From positions 1-11,674 of the forward strand of contig JAEWWC010000215.1 of NCBI GenBank assembly GCA_023396555.1: a stretch of DNA of 11,674 nucleotides. Direction: 5' to 3'. The position numbers were made by a program, and so were the translations under genes. Source of the stretch: Bacillota bacterium. GTDB lineage: Bacteria; Bacillota; Clostridia; Christensenellales; SZUA-584. The notes under the pieces were generated by a model that saw only the letters and a program-made list of their open reading frames with translations, searched no databases and was not told the DNA's origin. Positions 1-7,607 of this stretch are shown here, piece by piece. Numbering within the stretch: position 1 is the first letter of the stretch; every line of letters begins with the position of its first letter.

Positions 1-507
1 ATCGTGGGCATGGGCGCCATCGGCAAAAAGCTGGCGACCCGCGCCATCGCCTTCGGCATGGACGTGATCGCGTACGACCCGTATTTCGATACGGCGTTCG
101 CGGCGGAGCATGGCATCAGGCAGATGGAGCTGAATGATCTGATACCGCAGGCGGACGTGATATCGCTGCACGTGCCGCTGACGGAGCAGACAAAGCACAT
201 GATCAGTACCGAGCAGATCGCCCGCATGAAGGACGGTGCTTTCGTGATCAACACCGCGCGGGGTGGCCTCGTGGATGAGGCGGCTGCGGCGGAAGCGATC
301 AAGTCGGGCAAGCTGGGCGGCATCGGCCTCGATGCTTTCGAGGTGGAGCCCCCGACGGAGTCCCCGCTGATGGGCCTTGATAACGTGGTGCTGACGCCGC
401 ACGCCGGCGCGCACACGGATGAAGCGGTGGCGGGCATGGGCCTGATGGCGGTGCAGAACCTGATCGATGTGCTGCAGGGCAAGGAATGCCGCTGCGTAAT
501 CAAGTAA
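1..507 (+). CDS. D-2-hydroxyacid dehydrogenase (phosphoglycerate dehydrogenase-like), C-terminal part
   Basis: The 5' end is cut by the window edge; codon 1 of the window is already in frame. The fragment carries most of the NAD-binding domain and the catalytic residues of the D-isomer-specific 2-hydroxyacid dehydrogenase family. The dinucleotide motif GMGAIG (GxGxxG) is at fragment residues 3-8, with an acidic residue after the next strand (AYDPYF), as expected for NAD over NADP. The family's catalytic Arg lies in NTARGG, the Glu in GLDAFEVEP and the His in TPHAGAHT. The protein ends soon after the last helix, with no ACT domain, so it is the short form of about 310-330 residues. This family reduces 2-keto acids to D-2-hydroxy acids or oxidises them, and family members are often labelled SerA. 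The KDPG-type aldolase downstream suggests a sugar-acid catabolic role (inference). The exact substrate cannot be read from the sequence. Confidence 0.9.
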   Translation: MVGMGAIGKKLATRAIAFGMDVIAYDPYFDTAFAAEHGIRQMELNDLIPQADVISLHVPLTEQTKHMISTEQIARMKDGAFVINTARGGLVDEAAAAEAIKSGKLGGIGLDAFEVEPPTESPLMGLDNVVLTPHAGAHTDEAVAGMGLMAVQNLIDVLQGKECRCVIK

Positions 508-520
508 GCAATTTGAGTTT

Positions 521-713
521 GCGAGGACTCTGCCCTCGCGCTCCCGCTCAAGGGACGCGTCCCTTGAGAATCCCATTGTGCCCTGCCGCTTTGCGACAGG
601 GCGGGATATAATAATATTTGAAATGCCGATAGGCATTTCAAGTGGGGATTCCAAAGGGACAAGTCCCTTTGGCGGAGGTTTGGAGGCGGAGCCTCCGAGA
701 ATATCACATTCTC
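521..713. repeat. Mosaic of seven consecutive hairpins between the dehydrogenase and eda
   Basis: Almost the whole gap between the two genes can fold into stem-loops. H1 is 521-539 (GCGAGG arms). H2 is 547-568, a perfect 22-bp palindrome centred on GACGCGTC. H3 is 580-602 (GCCCTG arms plus an inner CGC/GCG, one mismatch). H4 is 618-641 (10-bp perfect stem, GATA loop). H5 is 651-672 (10-bp perfect stem, AA loop). H6 is 682-696 (GGAGGC arms). H7 is 697-713 (GAGAAT arms). None is followed by a T-run, so they are not ordinary intrinsic terminators. The eda ribosome binding site lies immediately after H7. The arrangement resembles the mosaic palindromic repeats scattered between genes in many Clostridia; that comparison is from memory. 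Confidence 0.7.
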
Positions 714-730
714 ATGGAGGAATTATCATT

Positions 731-1375
731 ATGAGCAAGTATGACGTCATAAAGAAACTGACGGACTGCGGCGTGGTGGCCGTGGTGCGCGCCGAGAGCG
801 CCGACCAGGCGATCAAGATCGCCAAGGCGTGCGCTGAGGGCGGCATCGTGGGCATCGAGATTACGTTCACCGTGCCGGGCGCGCTGGATATCATCAAGGC
901 GCTGTCCGCCGAAGTGGGCAATGAGATCGTGATCGGCGCGGGCACCGTGCTGGATCCCGAAACGGCACGCGCGGCGATACTGGCGGGTGCGAAATACGTG
1001 GTGAGCCCCTGCCTCGATGTGGACACCGTGAAGCTGTGCAACACGTACGACGTGCCGTGCATGCCGGGCGCGATGACGCTCAAGGAAGCGGTGGAAGGCA
1101 TGAGAGCGGGCGCGGATATCATCAAGATTTTCCCCGGCGCGCTGTACGGGCCGCGCATCATCAAGGAGTTCAAGGGGCCGATGCCGCAGCTTAAGATGAT
1201 GCCGACGGGCGGCGTGTCTGTCGAAAACGTGGGCGAGTGGATCAAGGCGGGCGCCGTCGCGGTAGGCGTGGGCGGAAACCTCACTGCCGGCGCGAAGAAG
1301 GGCGACTACGCTTCCATCACGGAAATAGGCAAACAGCTGGTGGCCGAAGTGAAAAAGGCCCGCGAAAGCAAATAA
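731..1375 (+). CDS. eda: 2-dehydro-3-deoxyphosphogluconate (KDPG/KHG) aldolase
   Basis: This 214-residue class I aldolase matches the usual length of the family. It is a cytosolic TIM barrel that splits 2-keto-3-deoxy-6-phosphogluconate into pyruvate and glyceraldehyde-3-phosphate, and many members also act on 4-hydroxy-2-oxoglutarate. Visible family features are VVAVVR at 15-20, GIEITFT with the general acid/base Glu43, GAGTVL at 69-74, VSPCLD at 91-96, the Schiff-base Lys132 in IKIFP, and the phosphate-site PTGGVS at 158-163. The reading frame is open upstream to 578, but the ATG at 731 is chosen because GGAGGA at 716-721 lies at good spacing and the N-terminus then aligns with the family. 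At the position of the E. coli active-site Arg49 this protein seems to have Thr47, so its substrate range may differ. It is co-directional with the dehydrogenase. Confidence 0.92.
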   Translation: MSKYDVIKKLTDCGVVAVVRAESADQAIKIAKACAEGGIVGIEITFTVPGALDIIKALSAEVGNEIVIGAGTVLDPETARAAILAGAKYVVSPCLDVDTVKLCNTYDVPCMPGAMTLKEAVEGMRAGADIIKIFPGALYGPRIIKEFKGPMPQLKMMPTGGVSVENVGEWIKAGAVAVGVGGNLTAGAKKGDYASITEIGKQLVAEVKKARESK

Positions 1376-1439
1376 GCTTTCAAATCAAACAGGTAACGAT
1401 CACATAACATATACCCGATGATTATGGCTGCTAACCGCC

Positions 1440-1461
1440 GCCGGCTTCGGGCTTTTTTTTT
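1440..1461 (+). terminator. Probable intrinsic terminator after eda
   Basis: A short GC-rich stem (GCCG at 1440-1443 pairing with the bases 1448-1452, one bulged G, GCTT loop) is followed directly by nine T residues at 1453-1461. It lies about 65 bp after the eda stop on the same strand. The stem is short, so the strength is uncertain. On the minus strand the T-run precedes the hairpin, so it would not serve the ger operon. Confidence 0.5.
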
Positions 1462-1572
1462 GCCTGTAAAAACTTCGGCTGTGCCGGGAGCTCAGCGGGA
1501 GGGTACTTTGAAACGTGGATGGAAACAGAAAATATGGAGGCTGAATTCTGTGCGATAGACGGGGCATTATAT

Positions 1573-1661
1573 CGTAGGGCGCGGAGCCCCTATACGCGCC
1601 GCTCCCCGCCTGCATGTCAGGGATATCACCCTCCGGGGTACGCGTCCCGTACCCTACATAT
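1573..1661. repeat. Intergenic inverted-repeat element, copy 1
   Basis: The element begins CGTAGGGCGCGGA (1573-1585) and ends GTACCCTACATAT (1649-1661), so its ends form a 6-bp inverted repeat GTAGGG/CCCTAC. It contains TATACGCGCCGCTCC at 1591-1605 and a strong internal hairpin, GGGTACG (1636-1642) with CGTACCC (1648-1654). The start, the middle block and the end recur in the same order in copy 2 about 150 bp away. Confidence 0.65.
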
Positions 1662-1715
1662 TTGTCCCCGACCCTATATGGAGTCCCGCAGCACGCCGCG
1701 TTGCGCTGTACACTC

Positions 1716-1811
1716 CGTAGGGCGCGGATAAGTGCCCGGAACGGGTATCCTATGCGCGCCGCTCCACCTGCCTGCACTAGTGGCACGTCAAGGATGCCGT
1801 GCCCTACATAT
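1716..1811. repeat. Intergenic inverted-repeat element, copy 2
   Basis: It shares three blocks with copy 1 in the same order: the 13-base start CGTAGGGCGCGGA (identical), TATGCGCGCCGCTCC at 1751-1765 (14 of 15 identical), and the end GTGCCCTACATAT at 1799-1811 (12 of 13). Just before the end is a hairpin, GGCACG (1782-1787) with CGTGCC (1798-1803). Its arms differ from copy 1 at the matching place, so the structure is kept while the sequence changes. Confidence 0.65.
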
Positions 1812-1897
1812 GGTAACATGTCTTGCGGCTGTGACCACCACTCTAAGGCGATGTCAGTAACGGAGCCTCCGCATATGATACCTGCTTTGCCGGGGGA

Positions 1898-3355
1898 TCA
1901 TTTTTTGCCTGCATTTTCTGTAGGGCCGCGCGTGTTGTCCTTGGTACGCAGGAAGCTGGCGCGCCGAGGGGCGATCGTCTTACTGTACACCACCGATTTG
2001 GCGGAGTCTCGTAGATTGAACGGCGCGAGCGGGGCCATATACGGCACGCCGAAGGTGTTGATGGACACGAGCTGGGCGAGCACGAATATGATCACCAGTG
2101 TGAAGCCGTAGAACCCGAACGTGCCTGTTGCAATGATCAGCAGGAATTTGAGAACGCGGAACGGGTCTATCAGCGTGTAGTCCGACGGAACAAAGGAGGC
2201 AATGAGCGACAGCGAAATCACAATGAGTATCAGCGGGCTGAACACGCCGGCGGCCACGGCGGCCTGGCCAATGATGATGGCGCCGACGATGCCGATGGCG
2301 GTACCGATCTTGGTGGGAACGCGGATCAGGGATTCGCGGATGATCTCTCCGATGAGTTCGATCAGCAGCACCTCGACCAGCGCGGTGAAAGGCACCTTGG
2401 CGCGCGCCTGTGCGATCGCGATCATCCATGCGCTGGGCAGCACGTCGCTGTGATACGCCACGATGGCCACGTACAGCGAGGATACGATGAAGGCGAGGTT
2501 AAGTGAAATCACCCGCAGCACCCGAAGAAAGGTGCCCATATACTTGCTCAGATAGAAATCGTCGCAGGTCCAAAGGTACTCCGAGAACACCTTGGGAGCG
2601 ACCAGCGCCCACGGGCTGCCGTCCATGATGACGACAACCTTACCTTCCAGTATCGCGGCGCACGCCATATCCGACCGTTCGATGATGCCTGTTTGCGGAA
2701 ACAGGCTGGCCTTGCTGTTCAGCATATAAGCCTGAAGCTCGCCGGAGGAGGAGAGCCCGTCCACGTCGATTTGCCCGATGCGCTTCTTGACCTCCGAAAC
2801 GCATGTGTCGTTGGCGATATCTTCAAAGTAAATCACTGCCACCCCCGAGCGGTTGCGCCGGCCCACCTGCATCATGTCCACGCGCAGGCTTTCTGATTTC
2901 AGCCGATAGCGGATAAGCGACAGGTTGGAATCCAGATTCTCGACGAGAGCGTCGCGCGGCCCCCGGATGGTATACGTCATCTCAGGCTCGGTGGTGCCGC
3001 GCTTTTCCACCTGCTTTAAATTGATCACCGCGTATTCGTTATCGCTGGAGAACAGCAGCACCGTCATGCCGTCCAATATGTACTGTTCAATCCTGCTGTC
3101 GTCGGTATCCAGAAGGCAGTCGTCCGCGAACACCACGCTTTCGATCACCTGCGCGGCTTTAAGCGGCTGGTCCTTTTGACACTGCATCAAGGGCTTTATG
3201 ACAAGCTCCGAAAGCGATATACGGTCGGTCAGCTGTTTCACATAGAAAACAGTCATGGAGCCGGATGCATAGTTGATGTGCCGCTCGCCTATATCCAGGT
3301 TTTTGGATTTAACCCTGCCGATGATATTGTCGTATTGTCTGCCTGCCCGCTGCAT
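1898..3355 (-). CDS. gerAA: GerA-family spore germination protein (germinant receptor A subunit)
   Basis: This is the A subunit of a germinant receptor, an inner spore membrane complex that senses nutrients. With the ATG at 3355 it has 485 residues, near the family's usual length. The hydrophilic N-terminal region carries RGPRDALVENLDSNLSLIRYRL at 131-152 split here as RGPRDALVEN and LDSNLSLIRYRL, then LFPQTGIIERSD at 218-229 and VVVIMDGSPWAL at 240-251. The C-terminal half holds membrane segments (about 278-300, 351-388, 405-432) and the conserved VPFTALVEVL and GIVGAIIIGQAA stretches. A TTG at 3400 would add 15 residues but lacks a placed ribosome binding site. The ATG has AAGGAG 12 bases upstream, overlapping the stop of the preceding gene. 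It is last in the operon. Which paralogue it is (GerA, GerB or GerK type) and its germinant are not determinable here. Confidence 0.93.
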   Translation of the reverse strand: MQRAGRQYDNIIGRVKSKNLDIGERHINYASGSMTVFYVKQLTDRISLSELVIKPLMQCQKDQPLKAAQVIESVVFADDCLLDTDDSRIEQYILDGMTVLLFSSDNEYAVINLKQVEKRGTTEPEMTYTIRGPRDALVENLDSNLSLIRYRLKSESLRVDMMQVGRRNRSGVAVIYFEDIANDTCVSEVKKRIGQIDVDGLSSSGELQAYMLNSKASLFPQTGIIERSDMACAAILEGKVVVIMDGSPWALVAPKVFSEYLWTCDDFYLSKYMGTFLRVLRVISLNLAFIVSSLYVAIVAYHSDVLPSAWMIAIAQARAKVPFTALVEVLLIELIGEIIRESLIRVPTKIGTAIGIVGAIIIGQAAVAAGVFSPLILIVISLSLIASFVPSDYTLIDPFRVLKFLLIIATGTFGFYGFTLVIIFVLAQLVSINTFGVPYMAPLAPFNLRDSAKSVVYSKTIAPRRASFLRTKDNTRGPTENAGKK

Positions 3356-3371
3356 TCGGATGAAACTCTCC

Positions 3372-4505
3372 TTACTGAATGGACTGACCCTGTGCTTCAA
3401 AGTCGAACATACCCGTCTCCAGCGTGGTTTCCGCCGAAATGTTGAATGTGGCGTTCATGTAACGGGAAACCCAATCAGATTTGGAGATCTGGCTGAGGAT
3501 GTTGGGGTATGCCACGCGGAAATGTTCTTTGAAGCCCAGGTAATCGCACTGGAACGATTGGGACTGGCGGATGGCGGCGGCGATGTCTTCCAAAAGCTGC
3601 GCCTGAAGGGCTGGCTTAACCTGTTCCAAAGCCTGATCGTCAAGCGAAACGTTTTTATCGGAATAAAGTGCTTCGGACTCGAAAGAAAAGGAAATATTAA
3701 AAGTGATCTGGCCGTCCGCATATAAAGGCTCAATATCCCTTTTTTTCATCTTGACTTTAAAAGTGACCAGTACCCCGCCTAAAGGCACCACATATATGCG
3801 TTCAATATTATCGCCCAGCAGCCACACCAGCCCCGCAGAATCCTCCAACGGTATGAACCCCAGGTATGAGCCATTGTGGATGATGGTGTAACCGGTGTAT
3901 GCCAGCAAGCCGTCCCGAACGTCCAGATTGATAAGTACAAAGCAATAACCGCTGTACAGAAATTCAAACACATCCGAAACGGTATAGGTAACCACTTTCC
4001 CCAGATCCCTGTTCGACCGGATTGTCTCCTCAATGGAATAGCCGATGGACACATTGTTTTCCGGTTTAACAGAAAGCACGTCTTCCGGCTTGTCCCTTGT
4101 CGTCGCGATGAGCAGCGTTTTCCGGTAATCGATCATAGTCTGCATCCGGTACATGTATTCCTCAAGGCCGTGCTTCGCCAGCTCATCGGTAACCAGCAGC
4201 GCCCGTACCGTGCCGAGGAAGACGGGCTTGTCCATTTTGGCGTTCAGATGCCGCCTGGCCTCGGCGAAGGTTGCACCGGCGCCGGACACAATGGAATATT
4301 GTTCACGGCTGGATCCGCTGTCCTGGCTCTGGCTGACGGAAAGATTCGGTACTTCAAAGTAAAAAACAAATTCATCGTCCTGCCGGGCTGTCAGCACCAG
4401 CGTGATCAGGGATTTGTTATTGATATCCGTGGCGTCCCAGCAGCCCGATGAAGACGCGGCGGTGCAGAAGGCCAGCGCCAGCAGCAGTATCCTTTTAACC
4501 CGCAT
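3372..4505 (-). CDS. gerAC: GerC-family spore germination lipoprotein (germinant receptor C subunit)
   Basis: This 377-residue protein has a lipoprotein signal: basic MRVKR, a hydrophobic stretch, then SSGC with the lipidated Cys22. The sequence CWDATDINN after the cysteine matches the CWD-x-x-(E/D)-I-N start typical of GerC proteins. The mature part is soluble and would lie on the outer face of the spore's inner membrane with the A and B subunits. The start is placed at the ATG at 4505, with GGGAG 6 bases upstream and the signal peptide at the very N-terminus. An upstream in-frame start at 4544 would put a charged 13-residue stretch before the signal and is less likely. The start overlaps the end of the permease gene by 11 bases, and the A-subunit ATG follows 16 bases after the stop, which indicates tight co-translation. 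Confidence 0.92.
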   Translation of the reverse strand: MRVKRILLLALAFCTAASSSGCWDATDINNKSLITLVLTARQDDEFVFYFEVPNLSVSQSQDSGSSREQYSIVSGAGATFAEARRHLNAKMDKPVFLGTVRALLVTDELAKHGLEEYMYRMQTMIDYRKTLLIATTRDKPEDVLSVKPENNVSIGYSIEETIRSNRDLGKVVTYTVSDVFEFLYSGYCFVLINLDVRDGLLAYTGYTIIHNGSYLGFIPLEDSAGLVWLLGDNIERIYVVPLGGVLVTFKVKMKKRDIEPLYADGQITFNISFSFESEALYSDKNVSLDDQALEQVKPALQAQLLEDIAAAIRQSQSFQCDYLGFKEHFRVAYPNILSQISKSDWVSRYMNATFNISAETTLETGMFDFEAQGQSIQ

Positions 4506-5604
4506 GACTATCTCCCTTTGCGTTTCTCTTTTTCGCTTTAGCAATGATCAGCAGCGTAATCGGGATGGCGAAGGCGCTGAATAAGCCCGCATATGTGCCC
4601 AGCGTTTCACCAAACTTTTCGAAGCCCTTTACCCCTGCGGCCAGCAGAAACAGCCCATACGCCACCGCGCCGACCGCGATGACAACGGCTATGCGGCTCA
4701 TTTTCTTGAATATCCGGCACAGATACTCCACAATGGCCAGCATCACGATGGATATGCCCACAAAGAGGCCGCCGAAGCCTACCGTGAGATAGAGTATATC
4801 CAGCCTTGCGACGATCTCCAAAAACGGCGGCGCAGTATCCCGTATGGCCACGATCAGCGCGTCATTATAGTTGATTATATCATGCAGCCCCAGCTTCATA
4901 ATGCAGCTCTCGATGACCAGAACATAGAACAGCCCAACCGCCAACAGCGCAAGGACTCCGGTACGTACCGCTTTTTTTCCGCTTTTTTTCGTAAAGGGGA
5001 TGATCAGAAGGGTCTCAACGCCAAGAAAGGGGAATATGGAGTACTTGAACCCTTCGATATACCGGCTGACCTCCTTTGGGTTAAACAATGGGAGTATCCG
5101 GTTGACCTTTCCCTCCGTGAGCATCAGTATATGTATAAACAGCGCTGTGAACAAAAACACCGCCCCGATGATTTCTGTCAGCCGGGCGACATTGGTGACC
5201 CCTTTGTAAGCGATATAACAGAATACGGGTATGCCGACCAGAGGAAATGCCCAGAGCGGTGTTTTTGGAAAAAAATCTGTGTTCAGCAGCTTGGAAAAAC
5301 CGGTGACCAGAAAAACCAGTATGAACATAAAATATATCACATAATATATCGAGAGCAGGTATGTGACCGGTTTGGTGACCAGCGACGGAGCGTAGTCGAA
5401 AAGCATTTTCCCCTGAAACATGTTGTTCAGGGAAACGATGACCGCCGTGCCCAGTGCGAACACCAGCGCTGTGACGATTATCGTAAGCCAGGCGCCGGCG
5501 CCGGCGGATTGCGCCATCTCCTTGGATATAACCACCACGCTGAAGCATGTCAGCGTGAGGAACAGCATGAAAAATAATTGCCGGTTCGTGATCGTATTGG
5601 ACAA
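4495..5604 (-). CDS. gerAB: GerB-family spore germination permease (germinant receptor B subunit)
   Basis: This 369-residue, very hydrophobic protein has about ten predicted membrane segments and belongs to the endospore germination permease branch of the amino acid-polyamine-organocation superfamily. In this receptor class the B subunit is thought to bind the nutrient germinant. Family-like stretches are TNRQLFFMLFLTLT near the N-terminus, FPFLGVETLLIIPF in the middle, and a last helix followed by a basic tail (KAKKRNAKG). The start is a TTG at 5604, with GGGGA eight bases upstream; no ATG fits in frame before residue 13, which already lies inside the first helix. It is the first gene of a B-C-A operon and overlaps the lipoprotein gene by 11 bases. 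A forespore promoter (sigma G) would be expected, but none is convincing in the upstream gap. Confidence 0.92.
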   Translation of the reverse strand: MSNTITNRQLFFMLFLTLTCFSVVVISKEMAQSAGAGAWLTIIVTALVFALGTAVIVSLNNMFQGKMLFDYAPSLVTKPVTYLLSIYYVIYFMFILVFLVTGFSKLLNTDFFPKTPLWAFPLVGIPVFCYIAYKGVTNVARLTEIIGAVFLFTALFIHILMLTEGKVNRILPLFNPKEVSRYIEGFKYSIFPFLGVETLLIIPFTKKSGKKAVRTGVLALLAVGLFYVLVIESCIMKLGLHDIINYNDALIVAIRDTAPPFLEIVARLDILYLTVGFGGLFVGISIVMLAIVEYLCRIFKKMSRIAVVIAVGAVAYGLFLLAAGVKGFEKFGETLGTYAGLFSAFAIPITLLIIAKAKKRNAKGDSHAG

Positions 5605-5889
5605 TTTTCATTTCCCCAATTCCCATCGATTCATTTAGTGTCCCAAAAGCGCACTGAAATAATTCGCCCGGTGCTGCGGAAACGCGGCTGAAAAACGAGC
5701 CGGCACGGCGAAACGGCTGTGAATGTAACGGACACAAAAATGAAGGGCAAAAACGGTTTGCAACATAAACAACAATGAATCCGCATATCGTTTACCGATG
5801 GCGCGGACAATCAGGCCTTTCAGCAGGCAAACGCGGGAGGGCTTTTTTATTGCGGGGCTGTATTGCGATAATGCAGAGGGGGTGATGAA
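5605..5889. other. 285-bp divergent intergenic region
   Basis: This gap separates the minus-strand ger operon from the plus-strand Ntn hydrolase gene and should hold both promoters. On the plus strand TGCGATAAT at 5864-5872 region (GATAAT at 5867-5872, preceded by TG at one base distance) looks like an extended -10 box, but the matching -35 position is only TTTTTA and the leader would be very short. On the minus strand GAATT at 5665-5661 and CACTAAA at 5640-5634 loosely resemble sigma G boxes but are 20 bases apart. Neither is good enough to annotate as a promoter. Confidence 0.4.
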
Positions 5890-7566
5890 GTGAGCGGTGA
5901 TTTGGAACAGCGGTATACGAAGCTGACGGCTGCTTTCGCGGCGGACGGTTTCCGAGTGGTGAAGCGGGCACACACGCAGACGGGCGGCCTTGGGCTGATG
6001 GCCCGTCATATGACCGCGGCCAACTACGACACGGGCGAGAAGAAGGCGGCGTATTATCTGGAGGGAACGCCGTATGAACGCGGCTATCTGCTGGGGCTGC
6101 TGGCCGAACCGGCTGTAGCCGATATGGCGATCAGCTTCGCCGACAACATCGTTTTCGATCAGATGAGGCTGGATTTTCTGAACCGCTTTACTTGGCTGCA
6201 GAAGCTGCTGGTCGGGCTGGTCGACGAACTGACGCAGAGCGCCTGGCAGTCGCTGCCCGCGCATGTGCACGACGAGACGGCGGGGCTGCTGGATGGCTGC
6301 CGCAAGAGCAATCCGAAAACCAAGGTCACCAAGTCGCGGTTGATCGTGCTGAATGCGGGCATCGATACGATGCTGGCGCTTCTGTATACGGGCGGCATAC
6401 TGCGCGAGCAAGTGCCGTTGCTCAAGGCGGAGGATATCCGCATCAAAATGATGTGCAACGCTTTTTCCGCGTTCGGCAGCGCAGCGGGCGGCGGCCATTA
6501 CTTCGCGCGGGATTTCATGTTTGCGTCCGGTGCGGTGCTGCAGAACAATGTGGCGCACATTATCCACCAGCCGCTGGGGCGCTCGGCTGAACGCGGCCTC
6601 ATGCATGTGTGCGTGACGGCGCCGGGCATAATCGGCTGCTTCAGCGCGATGAACGAGCAGGGCGTGGCGGGGGGCATCAACATGTCGCCCGCAGCCAACT
6701 GCGACCCGCAGCGCGTCGGCATGAATTCGCTGCTGCTGCTGCGCGACTGCGTGATGCGGGGCAGCAGCGCGCGCGAAGCCGCCGCGGTCATCAAGACGGC
6801 CCGGCGCGGTGTTTCGTGGAACTACGTGCTGTCGGACGGCGGCGAGGACACCGCCTGTACCGTGGAAGCGGGCGCGTCCTGGCCTTTCACGGACTACATG
6901 AACATGCCGCCGCCGGCGCTCAGGACCTTTTTGCCCGGCGCGGATTTCTTTGCGCGCTATCCGTCGGCGCCCATCGCGGACGGCGCGGCGGTGCGCTGGT
7001 ACGGCGACCCGCTGCCACAGGAGTACCTCACGTTCAACCGCGGCCTGTGGCAGGCGTGGAATGCGACGGGTGCCCCGCCGATCACGCTGCATCCGGACGC
7101 GCTATTGCCGGACGGCTTCATCAACCGGACGCCGGAGGAGAAGAACTGCCCGTCCACGCAGTATTTCGCGCCGCTGCGCGCGCTGCCGGACGTTCATATG
7201 ACGGGCAACCACTTCCTGCTGCCGGAGACGCGAATGTGCGCGATGGACAGCTGGGTGGCGCGGCTGACGCTGGGCCACGCAAACGACATACAGTGGCGCT
7301 ACGACGCGCTGCGGTATCAGATCAGCGAGACGCTGAAAAGGGACGGGAGCATCAGCTTCGCGTCCGCGCGGCGGCTAGCGGACTTCCTCGCGCCGTATGG
7401 TGCGTACCCCGCGTATTACCGAAACAAACCCAAGAGCCGTGACGGACGGGCGCTGCGCATCGAAGGCTGCGTGTCGGTGTTCGATCTGAAGGCGTGCGCG
7501 GCGGAAAGCCATTACGGTTATTTCGCGGACGAGTGGGTGAGGACCACGCTGCCAAACTACCTGTAA
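5890..7566 (+). CDS. C45/AAT-like Ntn hydrolase (autoprocessed acyltransferase/amidase family)
   Basis: This 558-residue protein resembles the acyl-CoA:6-aminopenicillanic acid acyltransferase-like (peptidase C45) branch of the Ntn hydrolases, which hydrolyse or transfer acyl groups on linear amides. Visible family marks are GTPYERG at 59-65, the probable nucleophile Cys189 in MMCNAFSAFG, ARDF at 206-209, MNEQGVAGGIN at 254-264, and a YVLSDGGEDTACTVEA-like strand pair. In this family the chain is cut just before the Cys, which would give parts of about 188 and 370 residues. No signal peptide or membrane helix is visible, so it is probably cytosolic. The start is a GTG with AGGGGG seven bases upstream. 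At 558 residues it is longer than the 350-400 usual in the family. It stands alone, divergent from ger and followed by a terminator, so its substrate is unknown. Confidence 0.75.
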   Translation: MSGDLEQRYTKLTAAFAADGFRVVKRAHTQTGGLGLMARHMTAANYDTGEKKAAYYLEGTPYERGYLLGLLAEPAVADMAISFADNIVFDQMRLDFLNRFTWLQKLLVGLVDELTQSAWQSLPAHVHDETAGLLDGCRKSNPKTKVTKSRLIVLNAGIDTMLALLYTGGILREQVPLLKAEDIRIKMMCNAFSAFGSAAGGGHYFARDFMFASGAVLQNNVAHIIHQPLGRSAERGLMHVCVTAPGIIGCFSAMNEQGVAGGINMSPAANCDPQRVGMNSLLLLRDCVMRGSSAREAAAVIKTARRGVSWNYVLSDGGEDTACTVEAGASWPFTDYMNMPPPALRTFLPGADFFARYPSAPIADGAAVRWYGDPLPQEYLTFNRGLWQAWNATGAPPITLHPDALLPDGFINRTPEEKNCPSTQYFAPLRALPDVHMTGNHFLLPETRMCAMDSWVARLTLGHANDIQWRYDALRYQISETLKRDGSISFASARRLADFLAPYGAYPAYYRNKPKSRDGRALRIEGCVSVFDLKACAAESHYGYFADEWVRTTLPNYL

Positions 7567-7607
7567 CAGACAATCTTAAATTAATATCCGGCAAAGATGC
7601 TGACACA

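Larger units (their letters stand above)
1376..1897. other. 522-bp convergent non-coding gap between eda and the ger operon
   Basis: No reading frame here has a ribosome binding site, a recognisable product or codon use like its neighbours. The gap holds the probable eda terminator at 1440-1461 and two copies of an inverted-repeat element at 1573-1661 and 1716-1811. The remaining stretches (about 1462-1572, 1662-1715 and 1812-1897) show nothing I can name. No clear intrinsic terminator with a T-run is seen for the minus-strand ger operon. The hairpin in the second repeat copy (GGCACG/CGTGCC) could fold in its transcript. Confidence 0.6.

Noticed and set aside
607..612. TATAAT upstream of eda as a promoter -10 box
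   Set aside because: No acceptable -35 box lies 16-18 bases upstream; the closest TTG-type hexamers are 10 or 25 bases away.
521..713. CRISPR-like array between the dehydrogenase and eda
   Set aside because: The hairpins differ in sequence from one another and there are no identical repeats with regular spacers.
1400..1819. Open frames on both strands in the eda-ger gap
   Set aside because: They run through the repeat elements, lack ribosome binding sites and give low-complexity Pro/Arg-rich products.
5634..5665. Possible sigma G promoter for the ger operon (GAATT at 5665-5661, CACTAAA at 5640-5634, minus strand)
   Set aside because: The spacing is 20 bases instead of about 18 and the -10 box has two mismatches to CATNHTA, so it is no better than chance in this region.
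5635..7092. Long minus-strand open frame of 485 codons opposite the Ntn hydrolase gene
   Set aside because: It is rich in Arg, His and Gln with no recognisable motif, as expected for the antisense of a GC-rich gene, and the plus-strand frame has clear family motifs.
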